Source of the DNA: Pseudomonas sp. B21-015
Lineage (GTDB): Bacteria; Pseudomonadota; Gammaproteobacteria; Pseudomonadales; Pseudomonadaceae
Reading direction: 5' to 3'
Length of the DNA stretch: 64,000 nucleotides
Assembly: GCF_024749285.1 (NCBI RefSeq)
Contig: NZ_CP087196.1
Location: 3,658,001 to 3,722,000 of the forward strand
Of this stretch, positions 8,621 to 18,048 are shown piece by piece (the first letter of the stretch is position 1; every line of letters starts with the position of its first letter). Under the pieces are notes generated by a model. That model did no database searches, had not been told where the DNA came from, and saw only the letters and a program-made list of their open reading frames with translations. A program made the position numbers and the translations under genes.

Positions 8621-9589
8621 ATGACCGCAACTGTTCTGGTACTGGTTGAAACCATCAATGACTACCTGCCGATTCTCGAACGTCAGGGGTTTCATTTGAT
8701 CCTGGCCCCAACCCCGGCCGAGCGCGCCGCCGCCATTGCCCGACAGGGCAGTCAGATCGAGGCGGTGCTGACGCGCGGCCCATTGGGCCTGTACGCCAAT
8801 GAAATCGCCGACCTGCCCAACCTGAAGATCATCTGTGTGATCGGCGCCGGCTACGAACACGTCGACCTGCAAGCCGCCGCCGACCGTGGCATCACCGTCA
8901 CCAACGGGGCTGGCGTCAATGCCTCTTCTGTCGCCGATCACGCCATGGCGTTGTTGCTGGCGCTGGTGCGGGATATTCCTCGAGCCGATGCCGCCGTGCG
9001 TCGGGGCGAGTGGCCGAAAATCATGCGCCCTTCCCTGGCCGGCAAACGCCTGGGCATCCTCGGCCTCGGGGCCGTCGGCATCGCCATCGCCAAACGTGCG
9101 GCCAACGGCTTCGACATGAACGTTAGCTACCACAACCGCCAGCATCGCAGCGACGTGCCCTATAGCTTCTGTTCGACGCCTACCGAACTGGCACGCCACT
9201 CGGATTTTCTGATAGTCGCCGCACCCGGCGGGCTCGGCACCCAACACCTGATCAACAGGCAGGTGCTTGATGCCCTGGGGCCCAACGGCTTCATCGTCAA
9301 TATCGCCCGGGCCAGTGTGATCGTCACGGCGGACCTGATCAGCGCGCTCGAACAGCGACGGATCGCCGGCGCCGCGCTGGATGTCTACGATCACGAACCC
9401 CAGGTGCCGGACGCCCTCAAGGGGTTGGCCAACGTGATTCTGACCCCCCATGTCGCCGGATTGTCCCCGGAGGCCACCCAAGGCACCGTGGAACTGGCCG
9501 GCAAAAACCTGACGGCGTTTTTTTCCGGTCAACCGGTACTCACCCCCATTGCTTTACCGCCGCCGTCGGCGGCCGCCCGGCTTCACTAA
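8621..9589 (+). CDS. D-isomer-specific 2-hydroxyacid dehydrogenase
   Basis: A 322-residue NAD(P)-dependent oxidoreductase that reduces 2-keto acids (glyoxylate, hydroxypyruvate or 2-ketogluconate are the usual candidates). The Rossmann motif is GILGLGAVG near residue 147. The catalytic arginine is in NIARASV, the glutamate in DVYDHEP and the histidine in TPHVAG, all in the normal order. The ATG follows CAGGAG at 8609. Its stop codon overlaps that of the convergent tssA by three bases, with no terminator visible between them. The exact substrate cannot be read from the sequence. Confidence 0.88.
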   Translation: MTATVLVLVETINDYLPILERQGFHLILAPTPAERAAAIARQGSQIEAVLTRGPLGLYANEIADLPNLKIICVIGAGYEHVDLQAAADRGITVTNGAGVNASSVADHAMALLLALVRDIPRADAAVRRGEWPKIMRPSLAGKRLGILGLGAVGIAIAKRAANGFDMNVSYHNRQHRSDVPYSFCSTPTELARHSDFLIVAAPGGLGTQHLINRQVLDALGPNGFIVNIARASVIVTADLISALEQRRIAGAALDVYDHEPQVPDALKGLANVILTPHVAGLSPEATQGTVELAGKNLTAFFSGQPVLTPIALPPPSAAARLH

Positions 9590-10674
9590 AGAACGCCCAA
9601 CAGCGTCCAGAGTCGCCGGGATTCGGCATCAGCGCTGATCAGCTCTCCCAGCAGCTCACTCAGGGGCTTGTTGCCCCACTCCACGCCCCGTTTGATCAGA
9701 TAGGGAACCGGGCTGTGGGGTTCGGTGCGCGCCAGATAGTCAGCGATCAACAGCAATTGCCGGTACGCCTCTTCACGATTCGCCGGCTCGCTGAACACTT
9801 GGGGCGCCGGGATGACTTCCGGCACCGCAGCCGGGCTCGATGCCGCCACCGCAGGCGTTTCGACAGGCGCCGGGGTCGGTTTTCGTGGATGCATGGCGAT
9901 GAACTCCTGAACCAGCGTCAACAATGCTTTGATCACGTCTTGCAACGCTTTGAAGCCCGGGGCCTGGTTGCCGAGCCAGGTATCACTCCAGTTGTCCAGG
10001 CGTTGCAGGTGTTGCAGGCTCAGCAACAGGCTGCCCTGGCTGCGCAACCAGAATGACAACGGAGTGGCGCGAATCTGTTCGGTGAGTTTTTTCTGTTCGT
10101 TGCGGGCGTTCTCGGCCGAGGTCTTGGCCGCTTTACTGTCGCTGGCCAGCACCTGTTGCAACTGCAAGCGGCGCCAGGCATCCAGACAGAAGCCATCGAA
10201 TTCTCCGTTGTGCGAATCGAACAGCGGCACTCGGGTCAGCAACACTTCGGTGTAGCGTCGCGCCAGCCATTCGAGCGGTATCACTCGCCATGACTGGTCG
10301 CCATCCTCAGCCTGCGGGTGCAGGTGCTCGGGATAGCGCTCGCATAACCCGGCAACCAGCGCCAGGCTGCCCGGTAAGCCTTCGAGCCCGTCCTGATGCA
10401 GCCAGGCCTCCCCCAGCCAGGCGCTGAGCATCAAATCCTTGCTGCGTTCGAGCAGCAGGCTCGTGGCCAGCTTTTCCAGTTCCGGCCACTGGGCACGCTT
10501 GATCGACGACTGCCACACCCCCGTCGGCAAACTGGTGTCGTCCTCACGGCGCAGTTCGCGCAATCGGTCGAACTCAGGCTCATAACGCAAATCCTGACCA
10601 CAAGGCGCCTCCTCGCTGATCGGTTCGAGCAGTTGCGCAATCAGTTCCGGCAACGGTGTTGAAGGTTGATTCAC
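9586..10674 (-). CDS. tssA: Type VI secretion protein TssA
   Basis: TssA caps and primes assembly of the T6SS tail at the baseplate. The 362-residue protein starts with an ImpA N-terminal domain (PCGQDLRYEPEFD around residues 23-36, then the WPELEKLATSLL segment), followed by a proline/alanine linker near residue 265 and a short C-terminal domain. It is last in the leftward operon; its GTG start overlaps the tssM stop by four bases (GTGA), indicating translational coupling. A sigma-54 activator gene sits beside the equivalent gene in the P. aeruginosa H3 cluster as I recall it; here the neighbour is a metabolic dehydrogenase. Confidence 0.92.
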   Translation of the reverse strand: MNQPSTPLPELIAQLLEPISEEAPCGQDLRYEPEFDRLRELRREDDTSLPTGVWQSSIKRAQWPELEKLATSLLLERSKDLMLSAWLGEAWLHQDGLEGLPGSLALVAGLCERYPEHLHPQAEDGDQSWRVIPLEWLARRYTEVLLTRVPLFDSHNGEFDGFCLDAWRRLQLQQVLASDSKAAKTSAENARNEQKKLTEQIRATPLSFWLRSQGSLLLSLQHLQRLDNWSDTWLGNQAPGFKALQDVIKALLTLVQEFIAMHPRKPTPAPVETPAVAASSPAAVPEVIPAPQVFSEPANREEAYRQLLLIADYLARTEPHSPVPYLIKRGVEWGNKPLSELLGELISADAESRRLWTLLGVL

Positions 10675-13600
10675 AGGCCCTCCTCCTCATGGGATTCAAT
10701 GGCTGCGGTCGACCGCGTCACCATGAACGGTGAACGCGGGGCCCGGGTCGGCAGGGGCTGAACGGACAGCGGCAACTTCGAGCCCTGGGTCATCAACGAC
10801 AGGCGCACGAACATCAGGGTTTGCTCCGCGGTGGTGGTGCTGGCCTGCGTGGTCACGGGCAGGCGCAAGGTCAACGGAAAGTCCGTGTAGTCCATGTTCG
10901 GCTGGCGCTGCACCGATACATGCGAACGCATCAAGCGCAATAACGACCATGGACCGCTGTACTCCCATCCCGCTTCCAGGTCCCGCACCACCAGGCTCGG
11001 CTGTAACGGATCGTTGGCCGGGCGCTGGTAGCCATTCCTGGCCCAACGCAAGGTCAACCGGATCGGTTGGCCGACCATCCAGCGCAGGTTCTGCTGAGCC
11101 TCGCCGGGGTAGTTGATCTGTTGATTGCCGGCATTCAAGCCCCAGGCAATCACCTGATCGGCACCGCGTTCTTCCTCTCGGTCGGTGCGCCAGCGCACGT
11201 CCATCTCCACTCCCAGCACACCGCTCTTGTCGCGCACGAACATCGGCCCCAGCCAGGTGCTGGCTTGCTTCAGGCGATTGAGAAAGTCTTCGGCGGCCAA
11301 CCGTTCCGGGGTCTGGCTCAGCAGCAATCCGGCCTGCGCCACCGGCAAACGCTTGTCGATCAGCTCCAGCAAATGCTGAACCCTGGCCGGGTCGGCGTCG
11401 GTAGCCTGAAGGCCGTTGGCAAACGGAAAGCGATCCGCCAGATACTGGTTGAAATAGTTGGCCAGCTCGTTCCACGCCGCCGCGGCCTGTTGCTGTTGCA
11501 GGAACTGGCAGCGTTGCATGGCGGTTTGTTGCAGATCCACCGCCCGCAACGCCAATGTTCCGCGCCCGCCGGACAGGTTGGCGGTTTGCAGGATCTGGCC
11601 ACAGGACGCGACGTCCATTTCGATGAAATCACGGCTCACCAATTGCTCGATCTGTGCCGGCGAACTGGCGGGGTTCTGCTCTTTGTATTTGAGCAGTTCG
11701 TCGTTGAGCGCACTGAACTGCGTCACGCGTTCATAATCCAACGCCGAGAGATTCTGTTGCTGGACTTTCAACCATTCCAGCGCCGAGGTGCGTCGTTCGG
11801 TGATACCGAGCATGGTGTTGAATTGCTGATTGAGGCTCAGTTTCAAATCCTGCACGTCGCTGGCGCCATACAGTTGCAGGCCGAGGTTTTTCGAGCCGTC
11901 CCACTGGCTGATTTCGGTGCGCCCGCTGAACAGCGGCTGAGCGACGATTTCGTCGAGGCCGCTGACGATTTCGGCCAGGGCGCGGCGGTTCAAGGCCGTT
12001 TGCAAACGCGTGGCCAGATCGCTACGACGCACCTCGATAAAGGCTTTCTGCAAGGCAATCGCCTGGGAGGCCTGCACATTGAAGACGCCTCTGTTGGCCT
12101 GCGCATTGTGCTCACGCAGGCTCGACAACATCGCCTTGACCACCGCGCCTTCGGCCGCTTGCAACAAGGCGCCACGATACGCCGGGGGAATGCGTGGCAA
12201 CTCTTCGGCGGCGTAACTCTTGTAGCTGGCGAAATAGTTCAGCGCACTGTCGAGGTCGTCGCCATCAACGCCCTGCCCCTGGCCATTCGGGGCTTCGGAC
12301 CGATCCGCCTGTAAGGCGATGGCCACGAAGTCACGTTTGAACAGCGCTTGCACCGCGTTGTTGAGCTGCACCACATGTTCCTGCAAGACCAGTTGCCCGC
12401 TGCCTTGCTGAATCAATAAATTATCCCGGGAGCCGGCCTGGACGATCCATTGATCACGAAAGCTCTGTTGCAGCTTGGCCGCCTGCATTTCCAACTGTTG
12501 TTCCAGTTGCGGTCCGAGCAAGGCGCTTTTGCGCACGTTGTCCAGCAACTCGCGATAGCCAGGCACCAGATCCTGCCCTTTGCCACGGCCCCACGCCGAA
12601 TTCGTCAAGCCGATCACGGTTTGCAGGTCATCGACCAGTGCTCGCAAATCCTCGAGCTCGGTGAGGGAGTTGCCACTGCCGGCTTCCAGCCGTTCCAGAT
12701 GCAGCTTGAGATAACCGGCCTGGCGCACGAAATTGTCGGCCAGGAAATATTGGTCCAGCCAGCGCTCCATGAGCCCGAGGAAATTTTCCTCGATCACCGG
12801 GCGCTCGACGGTCAGATCCAGCGGTCGCAAGTCGCTGCCGTCAGCATCGAACAACGCCCGGTTGTAAAAACCGGCGCGGTGCAACGTGCCGACGTTGAGG
12901 TTCAGCGACAACGCGTTGTTGCTCAGCAACACCAGGTCTTCGAGGGGGGCCTTGGGATTGTTCAGCGCCTGACTGAACCACTGGTTCTGCTGCTCCAGAC
13001 GCACCGCACGCTCCACCAGATCCTTGGCCTTGACGTAGTTTTGCCATTGGGCAGGATCTTCGCTTTCGACGTTGCCCCGTCGTTCGGTGTTGCGGATGGT
13101 CTTGAGTTGCGCCAGCTCCGCGCTCAACAGGTCGCGCAACGGCAACATCAAATGGCTCTGGGCGGTCAGGCGCAACTCGCTCGCCAACTGCGCATCCAGT
13201 GAAGAGAACCAGGAGGTCGGAAATACCACTGAAGTGAAGCTCCAGCCCGGCGCCTTTTCCAGCACTCGCCAGAAACCCTGGACGTTGCGCCGGGTCGACT
13301 CCAGCCGATGAGATTCATCGGTGACCGCCGCGTAGTTTTTCTGCGCCCCCTGCAGCAGGCGCGACAGTTCATGGGCCTCCTTGACCGAATCCTGCCAGAC
13401 CCACAGCATGCCCGCGCCCCAGACCAACGCAACCACCAGCGCCACCCCGCCGGTCACGCGCTGCCAGCGCTGACGCAGGCGTAACAGGCGCGGCACCACC
13501 AGCGCCAGACCGCGCTCGGCGACCACCCGCCGCTGCCACAATTGCCGGGCGAAGGCGCTCTGCTGCAACACGGTGTCGTAGGCCGAAAACCCGTCGATGG

Positions 13601-14495
13601 CGTCGTCCGATGGCTGGTTGGCGGTAAAATAAACACCGCGAAAACGCGGGGCCTCGCCTTGTGCATTGCCCTGGAAAACCGGCTCCAGCAGGCTTTGCAG
13701 ATTGCGCCGCAACGCTTCGAAACGTTCCGGCAAGCCATACAAATCGACGCTTAACTGCCCGGACAAGGCGCCGATTTCGATGATCGATTCCGCCAGGGCC
13801 CGATTGACCTGATCCAGCGCCTGATCACTCCATTGCGCCTGCCAGACCGCATCCGCCCCGTGGGGCGAGGACCAGCCCAGCGTGCGTTCGCGGGCCTCGA
13901 CCGGCAGCGCGGTGATCAACTCCTGAAAGCCCGGCAACTCTTCCATGCCGGTAATGACCACGTACACCGGCAGGCTCAAACCGAAGCGTTGCAACAAATC
14001 GATAAAGCGTCTACGCGCCGCCAGGCCGAGGGCCGCCGCCTGCTCGGCATTGCCCAGCCGACTGATCGGCACCGTCCAGATCACTCCGTCCAGCGGACGT
14101 TGACTGCGCAAGCGCAGGATCAACCCCAGCAAGCGCCACCAGCCACCCCGTTGCAGGTGCATGCCTTCATCCGGCAAAAACAGCGCCTGGGGCACCACCA
14201 ATACCGCCCCTTCGGGGTCCGACCACCAGCGACCGAACCAACCCGGTTTGTCGGTGGGCTGCAAACGCCACTGGGTGCACAGCTGGGTGCCCTGGGTTTC
14301 GTTGCCGAGCATCAGCAGCCATGGAATCTGATAACGGTCCTGGGTGCCCTGCTCCTGCTCCATCTGTCGCACCGCCAGGTAAAAACTGCGAATCGCCGCC
14401 CCGCTTTGCGTGCGCAACCACCAGACCGCCACGGCGACAATCGCCAGCACCAACAGCACGGCGATGATGAGGCCGATAATCCCCAGCGTGCTCAT
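10671..14495 (-). CDS. tssM: Type VI secretion membrane protein TssM (IcmF)
   Basis: TssM spans the inner membrane and periplasm and, with TssL and TssJ, forms the membrane complex. The 1274-residue protein has a first transmembrane helix at about 5-27 and a second at about 350-367, then a large periplasmic region ending in the IcmF C-terminal beta domain. Between the two helices, where many TssM proteins have a Walker A motif, the sequence reads G64-NETQ-G69-T70-Q71, so the lysine and Ser/Thr of GxxxxGK[ST] are missing and ATP/GTP binding is unlikely. It overlaps tssL by four bases (ATGA) and tssA by four. Confidence 0.96.
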   Translation of the reverse strand: MSTLGIIGLIIAVLLVLAIVAVAVWWLRTQSGAAIRSFYLAVRQMEQEQGTQDRYQIPWLLMLGNETQGTQLCTQWRLQPTDKPGWFGRWWSDPEGAVLVVPQALFLPDEGMHLQRGGWWRLLGLILRLRSQRPLDGVIWTVPISRLGNAEQAAALGLAARRRFIDLLQRFGLSLPVYVVITGMEELPGFQELITALPVEARERTLGWSSPHGADAVWQAQWSDQALDQVNRALAESIIEIGALSGQLSVDLYGLPERFEALRRNLQSLLEPVFQGNAQGEAPRFRGVYFTANQPSDDAIDGFSAYDTVLQQSAFARQLWQRRVVAERGLALVVPRLLRLRQRWQRVTGGVALVVALVWGAGMLWVWQDSVKEAHELSRLLQGAQKNYAAVTDESHRLESTRRNVQGFWRVLEKAPGWSFTSVVFPTSWFSSLDAQLASELRLTAQSHLMLPLRDLLSAELAQLKTIRNTERRGNVESEDPAQWQNYVKAKDLVERAVRLEQQNQWFSQALNNPKAPLEDLVLLSNNALSLNLNVGTLHRAGFYNRALFDADGSDLRPLDLTVERPVIEENFLGLMERWLDQYFLADNFVRQAGYLKLHLERLEAGSGNSLTELEDLRALVDDLQTVIGLTNSAWGRGKGQDLVPGYRELLDNVRKSALLGPQLEQQLEMQAAKLQQSFRDQWIVQAGSRDNLLIQQGSGQLVLQEHVVQLNNAVQALFKRDFVAIALQADRSEAPNGQGQGVDGDDLDSALNYFASYKSYAAEELPRIPPAYRGALLQAAEGAVVKAMLSSLREHNAQANRGVFNVQASQAIALQKAFIEVRRSDLATRLQTALNRRALAEIVSGLDEIVAQPLFSGRTEISQWDGSKNLGLQLYGASDVQDLKLSLNQQFNTMLGITERRTSALEWLKVQQQNLSALDYERVTQFSALNDELLKYKEQNPASSPAQIEQLVSRDFIEMDVASCGQILQTANLSGGRGTLALRAVDLQQTAMQRCQFLQQQQAAAAWNELANYFNQYLADRFPFANGLQATDADPARVQHLLELIDKRLPVAQAGLLLSQTPERLAAEDFLNRLKQASTWLGPMFVRDKSGVLGVEMDVRWRTDREEERGADQVIAWGLNAGNQQINYPGEAQQNLRWMVGQPIRLTLRWARNGYQRPANDPLQPSLVVRDLEAGWEYSGPWSLLRLMRSHVSVQRQPNMDYTDFPLTLRLPVTTQASTTTAEQTLMFVRLSLMTQGSKLPLSVQPLPTRAPRSPFMVTRSTAAIESHEEEGL

Positions 14496-15259
14496 GAGTC
14501 TTGCTCCGAGGTGGCCACCGAATCGGTCAGTTGCAAGACCGGTTCGAGCTCCTGGCGAATGTCACGCCAGAACAACTGCCCCAACCCGGTCAGCAGCAGG
14601 ACCACGGCGAGAATCCCCAGGCCCAGGCGAAAACCGTCGGGCAACGAAAGTCGTACCGGCAATTGCAGCGGCGTCACCGCCGAAGGCTGTTCGAGCCGGG
14701 CACTGACATCGGCATAATCCGCCTCGTGCTGCCAGGCAAACGTGAACAGCGCCAGGCGCCATTTTTCATGCTGGGCCTGATTCTGTTCGCCCCGCAGCCG
14801 CCCCTGAAACCCCAGCACCAGGCACTGCAAATAGACATTGGCCAGATCGCGGGTAGTGGGAACCTGCTCGTCCAGCAGTTCCTTGATGGCCAACGGTATC
14901 CGCTCGCCGGCCTGACGGCTGGCGTACATCCGCGACTCCAGGGGTTTTTCCTGCCAGGCCGACTGGCCCGGCCACGGCGTGAACAGCAAGGTTTCATCGA
15001 CCAGCGCGACAAAGGCGTAGACCAACGCCTTGACTTGCTCGGCGGCGGCATCACCGACTTTGGCGAAGGCCGTTCGCCAGAGTCGTTGGGATATTTGCGT
15101 GGACAGTTCGACCACCGCGTCCACCAGCGCCTCGTCTTCGCTGTCCTTGGGCAACTGGCTCCAGTCCTGGGACCATTGCTGCCAGGCCTGACGAAAAGCA
15201 CTGCTCAGCGGCGCTTCGTGGAGGCCTCGTGTACCCGTCCCGGCATTCCCCTCAGACAT
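14492..15259 (-). CDS. tssL: Type VI secretion protein TssL (DotU type, no OmpA domain)
   Basis: The 255-residue protein has the DotU/IcmH cytoplasmic helical domain (motifs VDAVVELSTQI, YAFVALVDETLLFTPWPG) and a single C-terminal transmembrane helix at about 210-230, with a short periplasmic tail. It lacks the peptidoglycan-binding OmpA-like extension present in longer TssL proteins, so cell-wall anchoring must come from another component. It is the third gene of the leftward operon, 18 bp after tssK and overlapping tssM. Confidence 0.95.
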   Translation of the reverse strand: MSEGNAGTGTRGLHEAPLSSAFRQAWQQWSQDWSQLPKDSEDEALVDAVVELSTQISQRLWRTAFAKVGDAAAEQVKALVYAFVALVDETLLFTPWPGQSAWQEKPLESRMYASRQAGERIPLAIKELLDEQVPTTRDLANVYLQCLVLGFQGRLRGEQNQAQHEKWRLALFTFAWQHEADYADVSARLEQPSAVTPLQLPVRLSLPDGFRLGLGILAVVLLLTGLGQLFWRDIRQELEPVLQLTDSVATSEQDS

Positions 15260-15277
15260 ATGACGTTCCTTCCTTGA

Positions 15278-16609
15278 TCAAGCACTTTCACTCGCCTGGG
15301 CCACAAACAACACCACTTGCCATGGACTGCTGACCAGCCTGGAAGCCGGCGCGGCAATCAGCAACGGCAACTGCCCGTCGAACCATTGGCCTTCGGCCGT
15401 CACCACGAACAACCGTGTATCGTCACCGACGCTGTAGGCCACTTGTTCATTGCGACTCATGGCCTGATGGGACAAACCGCTCATGCGCTGACGGCTGAGC
15501 AGCGCGATGTGCGGCTGCGACGCAATGATCGCCCCGCTCAGCCATTCGCTGGCGGCCTGCTCACTGGCACCGTTGGGCATGCGCAAACCGATGACCAGCC
15601 GTTGGCTCGGCTGGTCGTCGGGCAATTGAATCGAGAAGAACTGTTCGCTGCGTTCGAATGCCAGGCTGCGATAACCGGCGCGGATCAGTTCGAGGGTCTT
15701 TTCCAGCCAATCGAGTACAGCTTCATAACCGCGCTGCAGTTCAAGAAAATCCAGCGGGGCGAAGGCCGGAACCCCGGCCAATGGATCGAGCGCCGACCAG
15801 GCGCCGGCCAACCCCAGCAACAAGCCATACAACGCCTGCGGCGTGGCCACTCGACTGTTCAGCAGGCCTTCGACTTCCGGCAGCCGCGCCCAGAGCGCGG
15901 TCAACTGGCGCCGAATTTCCATCGCGTCGTCCTGATTGCCGGCCTGTTGCGCCTGGCGCAAACGACCGGCCAGGAACATGCATTTCTCCCGCGCCCTGGC
16001 GCACAGCCCCGCCACGCGGCGACCCACGACCGACTCGGGCAACAGGCACGGTGTCGGCGGTGTGTAAGGCAACTGAAGAAAGCCGCCACCTTCCTTGCGA
16101 ATCCTCAGCAGCGGCAGGCAGACGGAATCCGCCTTGTTCAGTTGCGTGCACAAACGCGGGTTCGGACGCCAGACGGTGATCGATTCGGGGGACTCGCCAC
16201 TGGTGAGGTCCGGCAATGCGTCGCCAACCACCGATTGCAATCGCCCCTTGAGCGGCAGCAATTGCCCGGCGCGCCACAGCGGACTGATTGCCAGGTACAC
16301 GGTGACGGTGGCGTTGTCCGTGGCGTCGATCGCTTCACTGATGTCGAGCTCCAGCATCGGCCCCACACCGGCCTGCAGATTGACCGGCAAACCGTCCGGC
16401 AAGGTCGCCTGCACATTGATCAATCGTACGAGCCCGGCGCTCAATGCCGAAGGATCGAACTCAACGCGAGTCACGCCCCAGAACCACGGATTACAGGCCT
16501 GGGCGAAATGCGCCACCAGCGCCTCGGCCCGCAGCCCTTGCAACTGAAAATGCTGGGGCAATAACTGCATGCCCTCATGCCAGCAAACCGCGTCAGGTAG
16601 CAGACTCAT
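15278..16609 (-). CDS. tssK: Type VI secretion baseplate protein TssK
   Basis: TssK links the baseplate to the membrane complex. The product is 443 residues, near the usual 440-450, and shows the family N terminus VCWHEGMQLLPQHFQ and the conserved ALVAHFAQACNPWFWGV segment. ATG at 16609 is preceded by GAAGGGA; a longer GTG reading (16669) would run into the REP-side spacer and is rejected. A REP pair lies between it and tssJ, so the leftward operon is interrupted by about 185 bp at this point. Confidence 0.95.
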   Translation of the reverse strand: MSLLPDAVCWHEGMQLLPQHFQLQGLRAEALVAHFAQACNPWFWGVTRVEFDPSALSAGLVRLINVQATLPDGLPVNLQAGVGPMLELDISEAIDATDNATVTVYLAISPLWRAGQLLPLKGRLQSVVGDALPDLTSGESPESITVWRPNPRLCTQLNKADSVCLPLLRIRKEGGGFLQLPYTPPTPCLLPESVVGRRVAGLCARAREKCMFLAGRLRQAQQAGNQDDAMEIRRQLTALWARLPEVEGLLNSRVATPQALYGLLLGLAGAWSALDPLAGVPAFAPLDFLELQRGYEAVLDWLEKTLELIRAGYRSLAFERSEQFFSIQLPDDQPSQRLVIGLRMPNGASEQAASEWLSGAIIASQPHIALLSRQRMSGLSHQAMSRNEQVAYSVGDDTRLFVVTAEGQWFDGQLPLLIAAPASRLVSSPWQVVLFVAQASESA

Positions 16610-16678
16610 ACGATTCCCTTCGACCTCTCGTGGCGCCGCGCAAAAAAATGGGCGGCCTGACTTGAACACCGCAGCCCC

Positions 16679-16768
16679 TGTGGGAGCGAGCCTGCTCGCG
16701 ATAGCGGTGGGTCAGCCAACATGGATGCTGAATGTACCGCCGTCATCGCGAGCAGGCTCGCTCCCACA
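16679..16768. repeat. REP pair inside the T6SS operon (between tssJ and tssK)
   Basis: Inverted copies of the GTGGGAGCGAGCCTGCTCGCGAT unit lie at 16679-16702 and 16745-16768. The pair separates tssJ from tssK, both leftward. Stem-loops in this position can uncouple expression of the genes on each side. Confidence 0.9.
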
Positions 16769-16793
16769 AGTTTGCGCACCTCAACCTCTGTGT

Positions 16794-17267
16794 TCAGTTC
16801 GGGTGATCGCTGACCAGCGTCATCTCGCGACTGTCGAACTTGAGCCAGGCGTTGCTCTGATCGTCCAGCCGTAACCGGTGTGCTCCGGGAGTGTTATAGC
16901 TGGCGAAGACTAAAAGTCCAGCCGCCCGCTTGCCCCCCAGCGGGAAGGGTTGTTTGTCGATGAATTGACCGGGTACCAGCTCCAGTCCCCAGACCGTCAT
17001 CAGCTGCCGGTAGTCGCGCTGGAACTGCTCGCGTTCGGCGAACCACTGGCGGGCGGTGATGCCCGACAACTGCCTGAGCAGATCCACGTCGTTCACCGCA
17101 ATGAAGTCCACCGCGATCGGCGTGTCATCGTTGGCGCGGGGCGCGACGTCCAGCGTCAGGTTATCGAGGTCGACACGAGGCCCGAACAACGAACACCCGG
17201 CGAGCGACAGCAGCACAAGCAAAGAAAAAAGACGTGTGTACAAATTGAATTTTCCTTTTCTCGACAC
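16794..17267 (-). CDS. tssJ: Type VI secretion outer-membrane lipoprotein TssJ
   Basis: TssJ is the lipoprotein that ties TssM to the outer membrane. A basic N terminus (SRKGK), a hydrophobic stretch and the lipobox LSLAGC give a clear lipoprotein signal; the mature domain carries the TssJ pattern with ITARQWF and VWGLELVPGQ. Total length from the chosen GTG is 157 residues. The start is uncertain: the GTG at 17267 gives a proper basic n-region, but a TTG at 17243 has a better-placed AAGGA site. It is the first gene of the leftward operon and divergent from tssB. Confidence 0.85.
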   Translation of the reverse strand: MSRKGKFNLYTRLFSLLVLLSLAGCSLFGPRVDLDNLTLDVAPRANDDTPIAVDFIAVNDVDLLRQLSGITARQWFAEREQFQRDYRQLMTVWGLELVPGQFIDKQPFPLGGKRAAGLLVFASYNTPGAHRLRLDDQSNAWLKFDSREMTLVSDHPN

Positions 17268-17471
17268 GGTCCAAAATTGTTTTTTGTTTGCTTTTTTATA
17301 GACCTGTTCTAGCGTCTTGGGTAGTTCGGTCGGCACGACGAATGTGGAAGGTTCGTCAAAGGAATGACAGGTCCTCTGCCCTCCCTTTCTAACCTACGGT
17401 CCAGTAAGGGAATGCGATGAAACGGGCCTCCCGATGCATTGCACCCGCCTCATGCATCGGAGTCAGCCACC

Positions 17472-18020
17472 ATGGCAGAAAGTACTCAGCACAAGCTAGA
17501 CAGGGTTCGCCCACCCCGGGTGCAAATCACCTACGACGTCGAAATCGGCAACGCGATCGAGAAAAAAGAATTGCCGTTGGTTGTCGGTATTCTTGCCGAC
17601 CTCTCCGGCAAACCTCTCGAACCACTCCCGAAACTGAATGAACGGCGCTTCACCGAAATCGACCGCGACAACTTCAATGAAGTCCTCGCCTCGATCGGCC
17701 CGCGCGCCACCTTGCAGGTCACCAACACCCTCAGCGGCGATGACAGCAAACTCAACATCGAGTTGAACTTCAAACACATCGATGACTTCGACCCGGTCAA
17801 GGTGGTCGAGCAAGTCACTCCGCTGCGGCGCCTGTTCGAAGCTCGCCAGCGTCTGCGCGACCTGCTGACCAAGCTCGACGGCAACGATGATCTGGACAAG
17901 CTGTTGCGTGACGTCATTGCCAACACCGAGGGACTGCAAGAGATCAAGTCGGCCCGTCCGGAAGCCGCCGCGCCTGCCCCCGCAGGCGATGCAGAAGTAC
18001 CGACCGAACCACAAGCTTGA
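17472..18020 (+). CDS. tssB: Type VI secretion sheath small subunit TssB
   Basis: TssB (VipA) pairs with TssC to build the contractile sheath. The 182-residue protein has the family core: RVQITYDVEIGNAIEKKELP near the N terminus, GILADLSG, and ERRFTEIDRDNF. ATG at 17472 is preceded by GGAG at 17458; an earlier frame start at 17439 adds 11 residues unlike the family. The C terminus is an Ala/Pro-rich tail. First gene of the rightward operon; 28 bp before tssC. Confidence 0.96.
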   Translation: MAESTQHKLDRVRPPRVQITYDVEIGNAIEKKELPLVVGILADLSGKPLEPLPKLNERRFTEIDRDNFNEVLASIGPRATLQVTNTLSGDDSKLNIELNFKHIDDFDPVKVVEQVTPLRRLFEARQRLRDLLTKLDGNDDLDKLLRDVIANTEGLQEIKSARPEAAAPAPAGDAEVPTEPQA

Positions 18021-18048
18021 TCGTTCATCCACTTAGGGAGAATTCGCC

